Assembly (NCBI RefSeq): GCF_036898095.1
Contig: NC_090746.1
Span: 57,259,151-57,323,150, forward strand
Direction of reading: 5' to 3'
DNA length: 64,000 nt
Origin: Palaemon carinicauda
Taxonomy: Eukaryota; Arthropoda; Malacostraca; Decapoda; Palaemonidae
Positions 1 through 14,600 of the stretch are shown here, one piece after another. A model generated the notes under the pieces. That model worked only from the letters and a program-made list of their open reading frames with translations. It was not told the origin of the DNA and searched no databases. Position numbers and translations under genes: made by a program. Each line of letters opens with the position of its first letter. Position 1 is the stretch's first letter.

Positions 1-8
1 TATTTCAG

Positions 9-161
9 AACTTACTGGCATCTATAGAATTGGGATTGACAAGCTTTGGACCTGATGTTGGTACACTCTCCTTTGATTTTTTGGTTGTCCTTGGATCTTA
101 TATTCACAAAAACTGCAATATGGAATTTCCTGTAAGACAAGGTTTAAGACCATTCTTGAAG
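9..161 (+). CDS. XPO4: XPO4 (exportin-4), third-last coding exon, partial gene
   Basis: Exportin-4 is a karyopherin-beta nuclear export receptor (cargo such as eIF5A and SMAD3 in vertebrates). The exon follows a TTTCAG acceptor at 3-8 and ends in AAG before a GTAAGA donor at 162; it is 51 codons, phase 0 at both ends. The peptide contains LLASIELGLTSFGPDV, matching the family's LLQSLELGMTKYGPEV helix, and continues through a HEAT-type helix pair to GLRPFLK. Upstream exons lie before the window. Identification rests on this exon together with the next two, which give the true C-terminus of the family in the right order. Most sure of the three when read jointly. Confidence 0.88.
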
Positions 162-341
162 GTAAGAAATAATTTCCTAGATATAGATTTGGTTAATATG
201 AAGCACAGAACACAATAGAAAGGCAGGTAGCAATAACCCTTCTATCCAGGAAAAAATTGTATTGCCATGCTCGACTTATGGCCTGATGCCTTGAACTACC
301 CACATTTTCCCTTTTACAATTATTATTATTATTATTATTAT

Positions 342-378
<37 letters not shown>

Positions 379-956
379 GGATTTGTCTGAATTGTCATCC
401 AAATATAATGAAGAGGAGACATTAATAAACATAAGCACTTCCTGCTTTGCAGATCAGAATGTGAGTTTATGGTTGAGTGGATATACTCGATTTTTTAGAC
501 AAATTTCAGCAAAAAGGTAGTTGGTAGTTTCTCAGAATTTGGAAGGAGTTAGCCAATTCGGACTTATAGTCAATTTATTTTATCGAGGCAGATTTGCACC
601 GGCTCGCAGTGGTGCCCTTTAGCTTGGAAAATTTCCTAATAGCTGATTGGTCTGAAGTAATTTTGTCTGAACACCATCATTATTTTTAAATGATTACTAA
701 GTAATGTGAATCATAACTTATTTACCAACCTAAATTTCTACCTCAGATATAGGTTTTGTCGTTAAATAATGTTAATGAATAAATGTATTATAAAGTATCG
801 TGATGGTAAATCTAAATTTAATAACAACACCCGCCGAAGTCAACGACAGGAGCTTGTTTTCGGATGCACGCTGCATAATTTTGTAAGTTCACATATTTGT
901 TCCGTAACCGAAATACAAACCACGCTATTTACATTGTGTATTACTTTCGGCGTAGC
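162..956 (+). other. XPO4 intron, 5' part
   Basis: Intron sequence, AT-rich and without a supportable gene. It holds a (TTA)n tract running into a T homopolymer at about 320-374. Nothing else is recognised. Confidence 0.6.
320..374 (+). repeat. (TTA)n/poly-T simple repeat
   Basis: Perfect TTA/ATT trinucleotides followed by about 29 T. Such tails often mark the 3' end of a LINE on one strand, but no LINE sequence is recognised beside it. Confidence 0.9.
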
Positions 957-1887
957 TGAAATGGCGAGCCATTAGATTTTTAACAAGGGTTAGCTACCCT
1001 CTCGCTAGTTAGTGAGGGGGTAGGGAGGGGGTAGCTAGCTACCCCTCCCCCCCCTCACACACCGGTGAACTGATTCACTTCGCTTTTGGCTCGGGTGGTG
1101 TGCAGACGTGTCTGCTCTCATCCTCGCTTGGCAGCCATTAATATTTTGTCTTTACTTAATTACTTACTTTTCTTATACTTAATATATATACAGACTTTTT
1201 TGGCAAGCATGGAAGAACCACGGGGCAGACCCGTGGACAGTAACAGTGGTAAAGGAAGGGTACAGGTTACCATTCCTAGCAGAACCCCCGCCCCTAATTC
1301 CAGATCTTCAGGCGGAGTGGTTAGCTCCCAAGGACCCCTTGAAGAGGACAGCCTTGCAAGAGGAAGTCTCAGCGATGCTGACGAAGGGAGCGATGGAAAC
1401 GGTACAGGAACCAAGCCCGGGCTTCTACAGTCGGCTCTTCCCAGTGGAGAAGGCAACGGGAGGTTGGAGGCCGGTCATAGACCTCTCAGCCCTCAACAAG
1501 TTTGTGTGCAAGACCGACTTCAAGATGGACTCCCCGAAGTCGGTCCTGGAGTCCTTGAGGGAAGGGGACTTCATGATGTCCATAGACCTCAAGGACGCAT
1601 ATTTCCAAATTCCAGTTCACCCCTCTAGCAGAAAGTACCTTCGGGTGAAATGGGGTGCCCAGACATTGCAGTTCAAGTCCCTCTGCTTCGGACTGTCCAC
1701 AGCACCTCAGGTCTTCACGAGGGTCTTCGCAACAGTCTCAGTTTGGGTGCACGAATGGAGCATCCGCCTGATTCGTTACCTAGACGACTGGTTGCTGCTT
1801 TCATCCTCAGAGGAAGTACTGAGGGAACAAGGCGCGGAGCTACTGCAATTCTGCAAGATTCTGGGCATCACCATCAACCTGGAGAAG

Positions 1888-1892
<5 letters not shown>
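957..1892 (+). mobile_element. DIRS-like retrotransposon fragment with partial reverse transcriptase
   Basis: From about 1246 an open + strand frame reads a DIRS-type reverse transcriptase: an upstream region ending GAMETVQEPSPGFYSRLF, then GGWRPVIDLSALNKFV, the palm motif SIDLKDAYFQIPVHPSSRKY, LCFGLSTAPQVFTRV and the catalytic box RYLDDWLL (about 1774-1797). Reading stops making sense at 1890, where a CT microsatellite takes over, so RNase H and the recombinase are missing. The 290 bases upstream include a GC-rich palindromic stretch (about 1005-1055) that resembles an element terminus, with the gag region absent in between. The sequence is clearly different from elements A-C, so this is another DIRS-like lineage. 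It sits in an XPO4 intron in sense orientation and is a dead, internally deleted and truncated copy. Confidence 0.8.

Positions 1893-1965
<73 letters not shown>
1888..1965 (+). repeat. (CT)n microsatellite
   Basis: About 37 CT units directly joined to the truncated end of the RT fragment, so it is the break point of that element. Confidence 0.95.
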
Positions 1966-1973
<8 letters not shown>

Positions 1974-2904
1974 TAAATAGTGGTGGGTAGTTATACCTCT
2001 TATGGCTAGTTTCCATCTTTACCAAAAGTAATGTAAGTATATTCCTTATAAAGAGCTCAAGGTATGTATCATTAGGTAAAGTACAAATTGCTTCCAAATT
2101 TGTCATTTTAAGCCAGTGCTGGCTGAGGGCCGCCTAACACCTTCTATATGCCTATTTATGGTCGTTCTAGCACCACTGAAGACATTTATTCCTATGTTTT
2201 AGATGACTCAATTTTATATAGCAAAGAAAAATACAAAATTCATATTAAAGTTTGTTTAGATAACTTTTTTTTTTAAATTAAATATATATCCTATTTAATA
2301 CTCAGAAAGACTTCAAACCACAGATCAGCCCTGAATCCAACTTCCTTGTGTTTCGCATAGCTTTGTCACCTTAACCCCTCCTTTTTTTAATTGATTATAG
2401 CGTTACAAGGCAAGTTCCTGGTGCTTTCTGTGATGTATTTTTCCTGTTCCATACATCTTTTTATTGTTCCCCTTCAAGTTGCGTTTATAATCTGCTTTGA
2501 TTTCTTCTCCTTTGTAATTTTTTTTTTTTAGAAATTTGGCAAAATCATGTTTTAACATATTTTTACAGGCAGTTTCATTATAACTTGAAATCCTAATGTT
2601 CATTGCTTAGAGTTGAAGCAAGTTGTGATAAAAGATGAACCACAAATTTCAAAGGAAGTATGCCCAGTGTTTTACTAAATTCATGATCATTCCTTTTTGG
2701 AAAAGTTTGCTTTTTTGTAGCATGTGGCTGTTGAATTGAGCATATGCATATTTTAATTATTGTAATGTTTAAAATATTAAGATAAACTTGACCTGTGAAT
2801 TATCCAACACTTAAATACTGAATTAAAAGTGGTACCAACAGTAGACCTTTAGTGCTTAATGATTAAAGGATTTTAGTAAAAATTTCCATTTTGTCTTCCA
2901 ACAG
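1966..2904 (+). other. XPO4 intron, 3' part
   Basis: AT-rich intron ending in the acceptor TTCCAACAG at 2896-2904. No gene or known repeat recognised. Confidence 0.55.
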
Positions 2905-2997
2905 CTAGTTCTTGATCTGATCCTCTCCCAGCAAATCAATTCAGATCTCCTGCAAGCAGCATCAGCAGCACTGTACACGTTGATTTGTTGTTTTCAG
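2905..2997 (+). CDS. XPO4: XPO4, second-last coding exon
   Basis: A 93-nt (31-codon) phase-0 exon between a CAACAG acceptor and a CAG/GTAAGACC donor. It encodes LVLDLILSQQ followed by NSDLLQAASAALYTLICCFQ. This matches the exportin-4 segment in which a helix ending in a residue string like GEALYTLVCLHQ precedes the last two helices. It joins in frame to the exon at 5440, where VEYQELVQALL corresponds to the family's AEYSELVETLL. The gene is flanked by transposon-filled introns on both sides. Confidence 0.9.
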
Positions 2998-3489
2998 GTA
3001 AGACCAATTGAGAAGATACTTTAAATTTAGGTGTTAATGATGTTGCCTTTGCTATTAGCAAAAACTTGAACATTGTTACTTTATTATCAGTATAATGCCA
3101 ATTTGACCCTCAAAACATTTGATTGACTGCGGTTTTGTCATCAATGATGTAATAAACTAGAATTTTGCAGCCATGAAAATTGGCAGATAATAGTAAATTC
3201 ATAGGTTAAAGATGTAAATGAAATTAACCTGTTAAGCGTCACCCACGTAATAGTACGTTCACTGCGATCTACTCGGTACTGCCTTCAGTTGGATGTAACA
3301 TTCATGACTTGGATGCCTGTTTCAAGTCGTCAGACCCATAATAATACATTTACAAAGATAGTAAGTATAGGAACACCAATTGGCAACACAGCATATGTAA
3401 GCTGTAAATGCAAACTTATTTGCTGTCTGGCAACTTTTTTTCTGAAGGTACCATTGACAACATGAAACATTTACAGATATTAAACAATC
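2998..3489 (+). other. XPO4 intron, no gene
   Basis: Intron. Around 3228-3330 there is a locally less AT-rich patch (starting TTAACCTGTTAAGCGTCACC) that may be part of a dispersed DNA repeat, but I cannot classify it. Confidence 0.4.
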
Positions 3490-4064
3490 TCATCGACCAT
3501 TCAAGTACAGTCACACCCCCTTCCTCTTAACATATCAGCCCTCATGCCATCCATACCAAGTGCTTTATCTACTATCTTCACTTTCTCTTTTGTAATCTCT
3601 CTCATTCTTATATCCCATCACTGGCACCTCAACACCTGCAACAACAATTATATCTGCCTCCCTGTTATTGTCAACATTCAGCAACCTTTCAAAATATTCA
3701 GCCCACTTTTTCCTTGCCTCCTCTCCTTTCAACAAACAATCCATTTTCATCTTTTACAGTCTCTTCATTTCTTGATCCACCCCTCCTTACTCATAATTTT
3801 TCTCTATATCTTTCACACTTCTCTACACTATTACTCTGCAGCCATTCTTCAAATGCCCTCTTTTTCTCTTTCACTTTCATCATCACTCCTTCATTCCACC
3901 ATTCTCTACCCTTCTTTGTGCAGCTTCCAACAATCCTCTTGCTACACACATCACTTGCAATCCTAAAAAAATTTCTTTAACTGCCACTCTTCTAGAATCA
4001 CTAGTTTCTCATTTCACTTTGTCATATGCCACTTCCAACCATTCTTGATATGTACTTTTTACCT

Positions 4065-4141
<77 letters not shown>

Positions 4142-4900
4142 TTCACTACCTCCCTTTTACATTTCCCCATTCTTTTGCTACAACTGATTTTCCTTCAACC
4201 AAAAAGTGATCAGACATACAATTAGCCATACCCCTAAACACGTGCACATATTTCAGTCTTCCCAAACACACTTCTTGTTACCAACATATAATCCAATAAT
4301 GCCCTTTTTACCATTCTTCCATTTGCCACTCTTAACCCATGTATATTTGTTAATATCTCTCTTCTTAAAACAACTACTACTTATCACCAGCTCTTGTTCA
4401 ACACACATTTACCAGTCTCTCACCACTTGTTTTCACCTGGTATGCCATACTTCCCAATGAAACCTGCCTCTCCAGCACCCACGCTGACATTCAAGTTACC
4501 CACCACAACTACATAATTCCTTCTACTCAGTCCTTCTACACACCTAATTAATTCATTCTAGAATTCATTCCACTTTTCACTTTTCTAGCAACCTGGCCCA
4601 TACACACAAACAAAAGCCCAATATTCCCTTACCTCATTAACCTAGGTGATACCTCTTTCCATTCCACTACTTTATCTGTTATCCATTCACTTAGCAATAA
4701 TGCCACACCATCTCTTGTTCTACCCCTTTTCAATCCCAGACACTCTACCTGACACTTCTCCAAACATCGCTTCACCTTTCCCTTTTATCCTTGTCTCACA
4801 CAAGGCCAATACATCCATCCTTCTATTCCAAAACGTACTTCGAATCTCACATCTTTTACTCTATCGTACTACATCCATGCTCATTCAGACGCCCTAAGAT
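3490..4900 (-). mobile_element. RTE-like LINE fragment, endonuclease and start of RT
   Basis: Read on the - strand, 4900 to 3490 gives a decayed LINE protein. The endonuclease part shows a VVVVGNLNVSVG box (GDLN-type) near 4500 and a later ALLDYMLVTRSVFG segment near 4300-4260, corresponding to the endonuclease [S/A]-xx-DY-x-LV motif. Further on, WAEYFERLLNV (about 3705-3675) is the linker that precedes the RT domain in RTE/Jockey-type LINEs. Many stops and frameshifts are present, and a 72-nt poly(A) (poly-T on +) interrupts it at 4066-4137. It lacks the RT core. Other fragments of the same family, on the opposite strand, lie at 13629 and 21238. The clade is inferred from remembered motif style, not a search. 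Confidence 0.75.
4066..4137 (+). repeat. 72-nt T homopolymer
   Basis: Uninterrupted T run inside the LINE fragment; poly(A) in the LINE's own sense. Confidence 0.97.
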
Positions 4901-5439
4901 TAGAGTGTGGGGAGCAGTCTCCCCCCCCCCTCCCCCAGCTCCTCTTCTTTGGTGTCTCACAGAAAGAAACTATACAGAAGTGGGGATTTCCAGTCCCCTC
5001 GTCCTGTCCCGTTTAGTTGCTTCTTACAACACTTAGGGATACTCTACTTTGGCGCTGTTCTAATTGTTGTTATTTGTTAATCACAAATGTAGTTGCATAA
5101 TAATTTAGGTTATAGAGAGTTCACTCTACTGATACCAAACCCACTTATTGCTGTTAACCTATTAAAAAGATATTTGACACCTTGGGTTTTTTTTTTTTTT
5201 TTCCATCACTAAAAACTACATGTGAATCTTGAAATTAGAGATGCCTGGGGCCAGCCTTTAGTCCCAGCAAATTTAGAGGAACTGAAGTAATCTTCTGTAA
5301 TGGAAATGGATTTAGTGGAACAGATATTGAAGGTCGGCTTAAAGTTTTCCAATTTCATTTAATGTATTGTTATCAATTTTTGTGTTGAATGTTACAGTAT
5401 TAGGTTGGTATCTACATTATATTATATAATTGTTTGCAG
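4901..5439 (+). other. XPO4 intron, 3' part
   Basis: Short C-rich patch at 4920-4940, a T run at about 5189-5202, then AT-rich sequence ending in acceptor TTGTTTGCAG at 5430-5439. No gene seen. Confidence 0.5.
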
Positions 5440-5634
5440 GTTGAGTATCAGGAATTGGTGCAGGCATTGCTTCAAAGTCAGGCAGATCAGACAATAGGGC
5501 AACGGTTAGCAGAGTCATTTACGCAGCTGACTACCAATGTTGAATTATCTGCTGATCGAATCAATCGCATCAAGTTCAGAGATAATTTTGAAAAGTTTAT
5601 TGCAAATGTCAGAGGGTTCTTACTAGTGAAGTAA
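5440..5634 (+). CDS. XPO4: XPO4, last coding exon with stop codon
   Basis: Terminal exon, 64 codons plus TAA. It begins VEYQELVQALLQSQ and ends in FIANVRGFLLVK. Human exportin-4 ends in a segment of the same form (EFMANVGGLLCVK), preceded by a conserved QRLA-x-x-F-x-x-LT motif seen here as QRLAESFTQLT. The C-terminus is therefore complete. The product acts at the nuclear pore with RanGTP to export cargo. The three exons are colinear, all in phase 0, and carry no lesions, so the gene appears intact in this stretch. Confidence 0.92.
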   Translation, partial: VEYQELVQALLQSQADQTIGQRLAESFTQLTTNVELSADRINRIKFRDNFEKFIANVRGFLLVK

Positions 5635-6060
5635 TGCAAATACTGAATGCACTGCACATGAATCCCATTTTGTACATAATCTCACAACTTCATTGGTCAG
5701 TCATCAAAACCCATGACTTATTGTAAGTTTGTCATTTATTTTATTTATATGTATGAGATGTGAATCTCAATTTTAAGCATTTACATTCAGAGCTGTGAAG
5801 GTAGTTCAAGTAACCTTTTTCTCTTAGTGAACATGTAGTATATGTATATTTTTTTTATTTTGATAATGAATTCACACTTGGTTTTCATGCAGGTCATGTT
5901 TCAAACGTGTTACATTTAATTCTTATGGTAGCTAGAATATGAGCCTTACTGTATTTAATTTAAGATTGTTTGTGGTGTTGAGAAGAATCTGAGTAGATTA
6001 GCTTGTAACTCCTTCATAAAACTAAGTCTTTCGAGGAATAAACTAGAAATATGAAAATAT
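5635..6060 (+). other. Probable XPO4 3' UTR
   Basis: AT-rich sequence after the stop codon with a canonical AATAAA at 6037-6042, about 400 nt downstream. Further AATAAA matches occur beyond (for example near 9122 and 15945), so longer 3' ends are possible; the base composition alone predicts many by chance. Confidence 0.45.
6037..6042 (+). terminator. Candidate polyadenylation signal of XPO4
   Basis: First AATAAA after the XPO4 stop codon on the + strand. Position is plausible, but AT-rich DNA makes such hexamers frequent. Confidence 0.4.
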
Positions 6061-9000
6061 TTTGCTTAGATATCTACAAACGTTTCAGAAACATTCAACC
6101 TACTTTAAGAACTAAGCTCATTCTTTTTTGTCAAAATCATATGTATTACAAATATTTTTCTTGCATGGGGATTGATAGGTATTTACATTTTAATTTAATT
6201 TTTTTTTGGCTGTTCTTGATATCAATAAGTTTTCTCGTTAATCCCTTGATTTTAAGTTATGTGATCGTGAGTGCTGAAGTTGATAATTTTCATAGTTATG
6301 CTACTTTCAGGTGCAGTTAACACAGAAATACTGCATACTGTACCCTAATGTAGGTTCATTAATTCTCTAGATAAAAGGTTTTGCTTTTATTCTAATCTTA
6401 TTCTTAGCAAAGGTGGTAGGTAGGAGTAATATTTGAATAAATTTGGTAAAGTCAGTCAATAAGAAAAGTACAAGAATGCATTTGGTGTATTTTGTAAGTT
6501 TTTTGCTGCTAGGTATGACACTAGAATGCAACAAGTAACATATTTTTAAGTACAATCCATTATTTTCATTTCTGCTTTTTACCTTGAGTTAGTTGAAACA
6601 AGTGTCCATTTTATATTAAATGTTGGTACTAGATGAATACATTTGATCACTCTCATAGAAATATTCTTACATGATTGGCACTTGAATGTTCTTTGGAACA
6701 TCCATCAGTGAATGTGCTGTGTGTGTTTGTGTGAGATATTTCTTAGACTGGATTATGTTATATCTCATGTTGTAATATTTTTCATATTATAGGATATCCA
6801 ATCAATGTCTTTGTTTTGTTTTTGAAAAAAATTTGAAAAGATTTGTTCTGAAATTGATTTATTATTGGAGCTAATTTTTTTGCATATATTTTAAACCAAT
6901 AGTACTAATTTGCAAGAGGTAAATATTCTTTCAGGAATCATTACACCTTTAATTAGTTTGAATCTTAAAAAAACAAAAGATTTTATAATCTGAGCTTTCA
7001 ATATTCCAGATTTTAGGGTCATTATTTTGGGGAGCTGACAAATTTTTAATCCTTTACAACAAATACTTTCTAAAAAGGATGGATTGAACTAGCATTATAG
7101 TAGTAATGGTTTGAATACAGTAGTTTGGACGCATATTAATGTTAACAGTACCTCATGATGTTTGTATAAAAGAAAAATTTTCATTCAAAGGATGCATTTC
7201 TGTGTCCAAGCTGTAAAGAACCTGTCTTTGCTTAATGCCTGTGCTTGGATAAAATTTGTTTGACTAATACTTATTCAGTGGGAAAGATAACTGATCATGA
7301 CACTGAAAAGCATAACTTTAGTTGCTTTATTGACATTAGTGGATCATATTCAAGTTTTGGTTTCTTTGAATATTTCAGTTTGTAAGTTGGGTATGTAAAA
7401 GACTGTGTACTAGCAAAACCAAAATCAAGAATAATGAAAATATTTAATGTTATAACCCAGTGCATATTGTCATTCAGATTTTTTACGGATCTTCTCTTCA
7501 CTACAACTGTTTGCATGTTATTAAAGGACAGCTGCTTTAATTTAGCATTTTAAGAAATTGTTATAGTACTGTACCAGTATTTTATTTACATGAATGTAGG
7601 GCTCATATATATAATAATTACTGTATTGCATACATGGCATTGTAAACAAATGAACTGGAGATCGGAAGCTGTTTAAGTGTTCATGTATGGAAGAGACCAT
7701 AGCTAAGTTCTGCGGAACATGGCCCCGAAGAGTTTAGAATTGATATCCGGGTGATCTTAGAATTTCCATTGTAATTCCCTAAAACCCTAACAATCTACCT
7801 TTAAGCTGTAATTTTTATGGGGTGTAACTAATTTTATTTTTAGTAAATTCATGAAGCTTACTACAGCATTTTACACAGTCAATTTGCCTTTAGACAAGTG
7901 TTATACCTTTGGATTATGCATTATCAAGTATAGAATGCAACTTTCCAATTTTTATTTGAAGCTATACTTTTCCAATTTTTATTTGAAGCTATACTAAGTT
8001 GAAAAATGCAATGTATGCCATAGTTTTTTGTCCTACGGTTAACAGTTGGGTAATTTTTTTTTTCTATAATTAATCCCTCAAATTGATTATTTTAAGTTGA
8101 GTAACCCAAAGTAGTAGTTCCAATACCTGTTTACAGAGCCGTTGAAATGTCAGTGCATGATATAGGCCAGAAACAGGATACTTAAGTAGGACAAAATATA
8201 GAACAAAGTGAAGTCGTAACAAAAGGAAAAATAACTAACCATGTAGAATTAAGCAACAACAGTTTATAACAGACAAGTAAGGTAAAGGGAGACACTGACT
8301 AGGATCATGTTGTCGGATATATTTTTTATTAAATATTTGACACAAATGTTTCTAGATATGAGGGAAAATTTATCAGTGCCCTAACCCGCTTACTGAATGG
8401 GAATGTAAGCTTCTTTCTTAATTTGATTTTGTGTTTCAGTAATTTGCTCGCTATCATTGATTTTGGGACATTTTTTATTTTCTTAAATCTAAGGGGGCTC
8501 ACGTTGTATACTAATTAACAAAACCATTTATTACCTTATAAAAAATAGATTTCTTTACCCTTTATGATTATTAGCAACTCTTCCAAATGTGTTCACTTTA
8601 TTGCTTAGGTCTCCAAAAAGGGAAACTTACCCAGGTTCGGTTGCATCAAGCATACAGTTTAGTGGTTGGTAGTATCATTCGTTGCCTGCAGTTCAAATTG
8701 ATTAGGTCCTTAGAAGTGTATAACCCTTTGTTATGGATTGACCTATCCTGATGAAAAGCCATGTCAATTTGTTGTTGAAATAGCACATGTGCTTCGTCCA
8801 GGGTATAGACCCAAGTTGAAATGAGCTTATACTATAGTATTTTTTTCTATATTTAGTTGAATATATAAGTGAAGTTTAGCACATTAACTTTAATTAAAGG
8901 GAAAAGGCATTTTGAGTATTTTAAGTGTTGGCAAAGAATTCACCAACTACCTACATGTCTAGTAGTTTATTTTAATTTTTATGTTTTGTTTGTTTCAAGG

Positions 9001-9455
9001 TATTAGTTTTCCTACCTTTGAATTGCAAAATATGTTACATTTCTTTTGAACTAATTCACTGCTGTTCATTAAATCTGCAAGTTCGTGCCGAACTTGAATT
9101 CCGCCATTTAGCATCAATAGTAATAAAAGCTTTTGATATACATTTGCGTAACTTGTAAATATTTGATATTACATATCTTGTCTTTATATACAAGGTAATA
9201 AGTCTCTGTAGCGCATTACACAAAACCATAATAGCTGTATATATGTTAAATTATGTATCTACATCTCATTTTAGTCTTAACGACTTTCAATAATACTACG
9301 GCTACTACTACTTTAAAGCCACTATCATCTATTCATTCTTTACAAGTATATTTGCAATCTCTTGTTATTTAAGAGTTTGTTAGGCTTTATTGATGATATG
9401 AATTGGTTCTCTATACGTTTGATGTGTTCATTCAGATCCTTGCATTACAGTATGT
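6061..9455. other. Intergenic, AT-rich, no gene recognised
   Basis: Unique-looking AT-rich DNA between the two convergent genes. It contains a 26/27-bp tandem duplication at 7940-7992. No long open frame with protein-like composition is seen on either strand. Confidence 0.55.
7940..7992 (+). repeat. Two-copy tandem duplication, 26-27 bp
   Basis: Two adjacent copies of a unit containing CCAATTTTTATTTGAAGCTA, differing by one T. Confidence 0.9.
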
Positions 9456-13628
<4,173 letters not shown>

Positions 13629-14600
13629 TGCATACTTGGAGGAGAACCTTGGTCAATTAGTGACAGAGTTTGGTAGGGTATGTAAAAGAAGGAAGTTGAG
13701 AGTTAATGCGGATAAAAGTAAGGTTATGAGATGTACGAGAAGGGGCTGGGTGCTAGGTTAAATGTCATGTTGAATGGAGTGTTACTTGGTGTCTGTTGTT
13801 GCTGCAAATGGTGGAGTGGAAGCAGATGTATGCCAGAGAGTGAATAAAGAATGTAGTTTTGGGAGCAGTGAAGGGAGTGGTAAAGAAAAGAGTTAAAAAT
13901 GAATGTAGAGAGTTCTGTATGAGAAAGTGATTGTACCAACTGTGATGTATGGATCCGAGTTGTTTGGAATGAAAGTGACGGAGAGACAGAAATTGAATGT
14001 GTTCAAGATGAAGTGTCTGAGGAGTATGGCTGGTGTATCTTAATTAGATAGGGTTAGGAATAAAGTAGTAAGAATGGGTGTAAGAAATTATTTAGCAGCT
14101 TGAGTGTATATAAATTTGTTGAGGTGGTTTGGCCATGGAGAGAGAATGGAAAGTGGCTGTCTGCTGAAGAAGGTTATGAATGCAAGAGTTGATGGGAAAA
14201 GTACAAAAGGAAGGCCAAGTTTTGGGTTGATGCATGAAGTGAAGTAACCTCTGGATGATATGAGGATAGATGTGAGAGAGGTAAGGGAGCATGCTAGAAG
14301 TAGGCATGAAGGGTGAGCGATTGTGACACACCTTCCGTAGGCCCTGCTGCTTCCTCTAGTCACCAGTGACTGCTGAGGTAGCAGCAGTAGGGGATTCACC
14401 ACATGAAACTTCATTTGTGGAAGATAATGGGGGAGGGTGAGCTGTGGCACCCTAGCAGTACCAACCAAACAGCTGAATCCCTCGTCAGGCTGGGAGGAGT
14501 GAAGAGATGAAAAGTCCCCTTTTGTTGTTCTTTTTTTTATGTTGGCTACCCCACAAAATTGGGGGAAGTGCCTTGGTAAATAAAACGATAGATAGAAGCA
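13629..14600 (+). mobile_element. RTE-like LINE fragment, 3' half of RT plus 3' tail
   Basis: On + a decayed frame reads the C-terminal half of the RT-bearing protein: LVTEFGRVCKRRKLRVNADK, SKVMRCTRR, VLYEKVIVPTVMYGSELFGM (thumb region), CLRSMAGVS, LLRWFGHGERME and GRPSFG. Numerous stops and frameshifts break it. It is followed by a short 3' UTR with a CCTGCTGCTTCCTC motif and a run of TACCCCACAAAATTGGGGG-type sequence near 14550-14565, also present at the end of the copy at 21238-22700. It is 5' truncated, as usual for LINE insertions. Confidence 0.82.

Noticed and set aside
3544..3980. 140- and 88-codon + strand frames
   Set aside because: Shadows of the - strand LINE endonuclease/RT linker.
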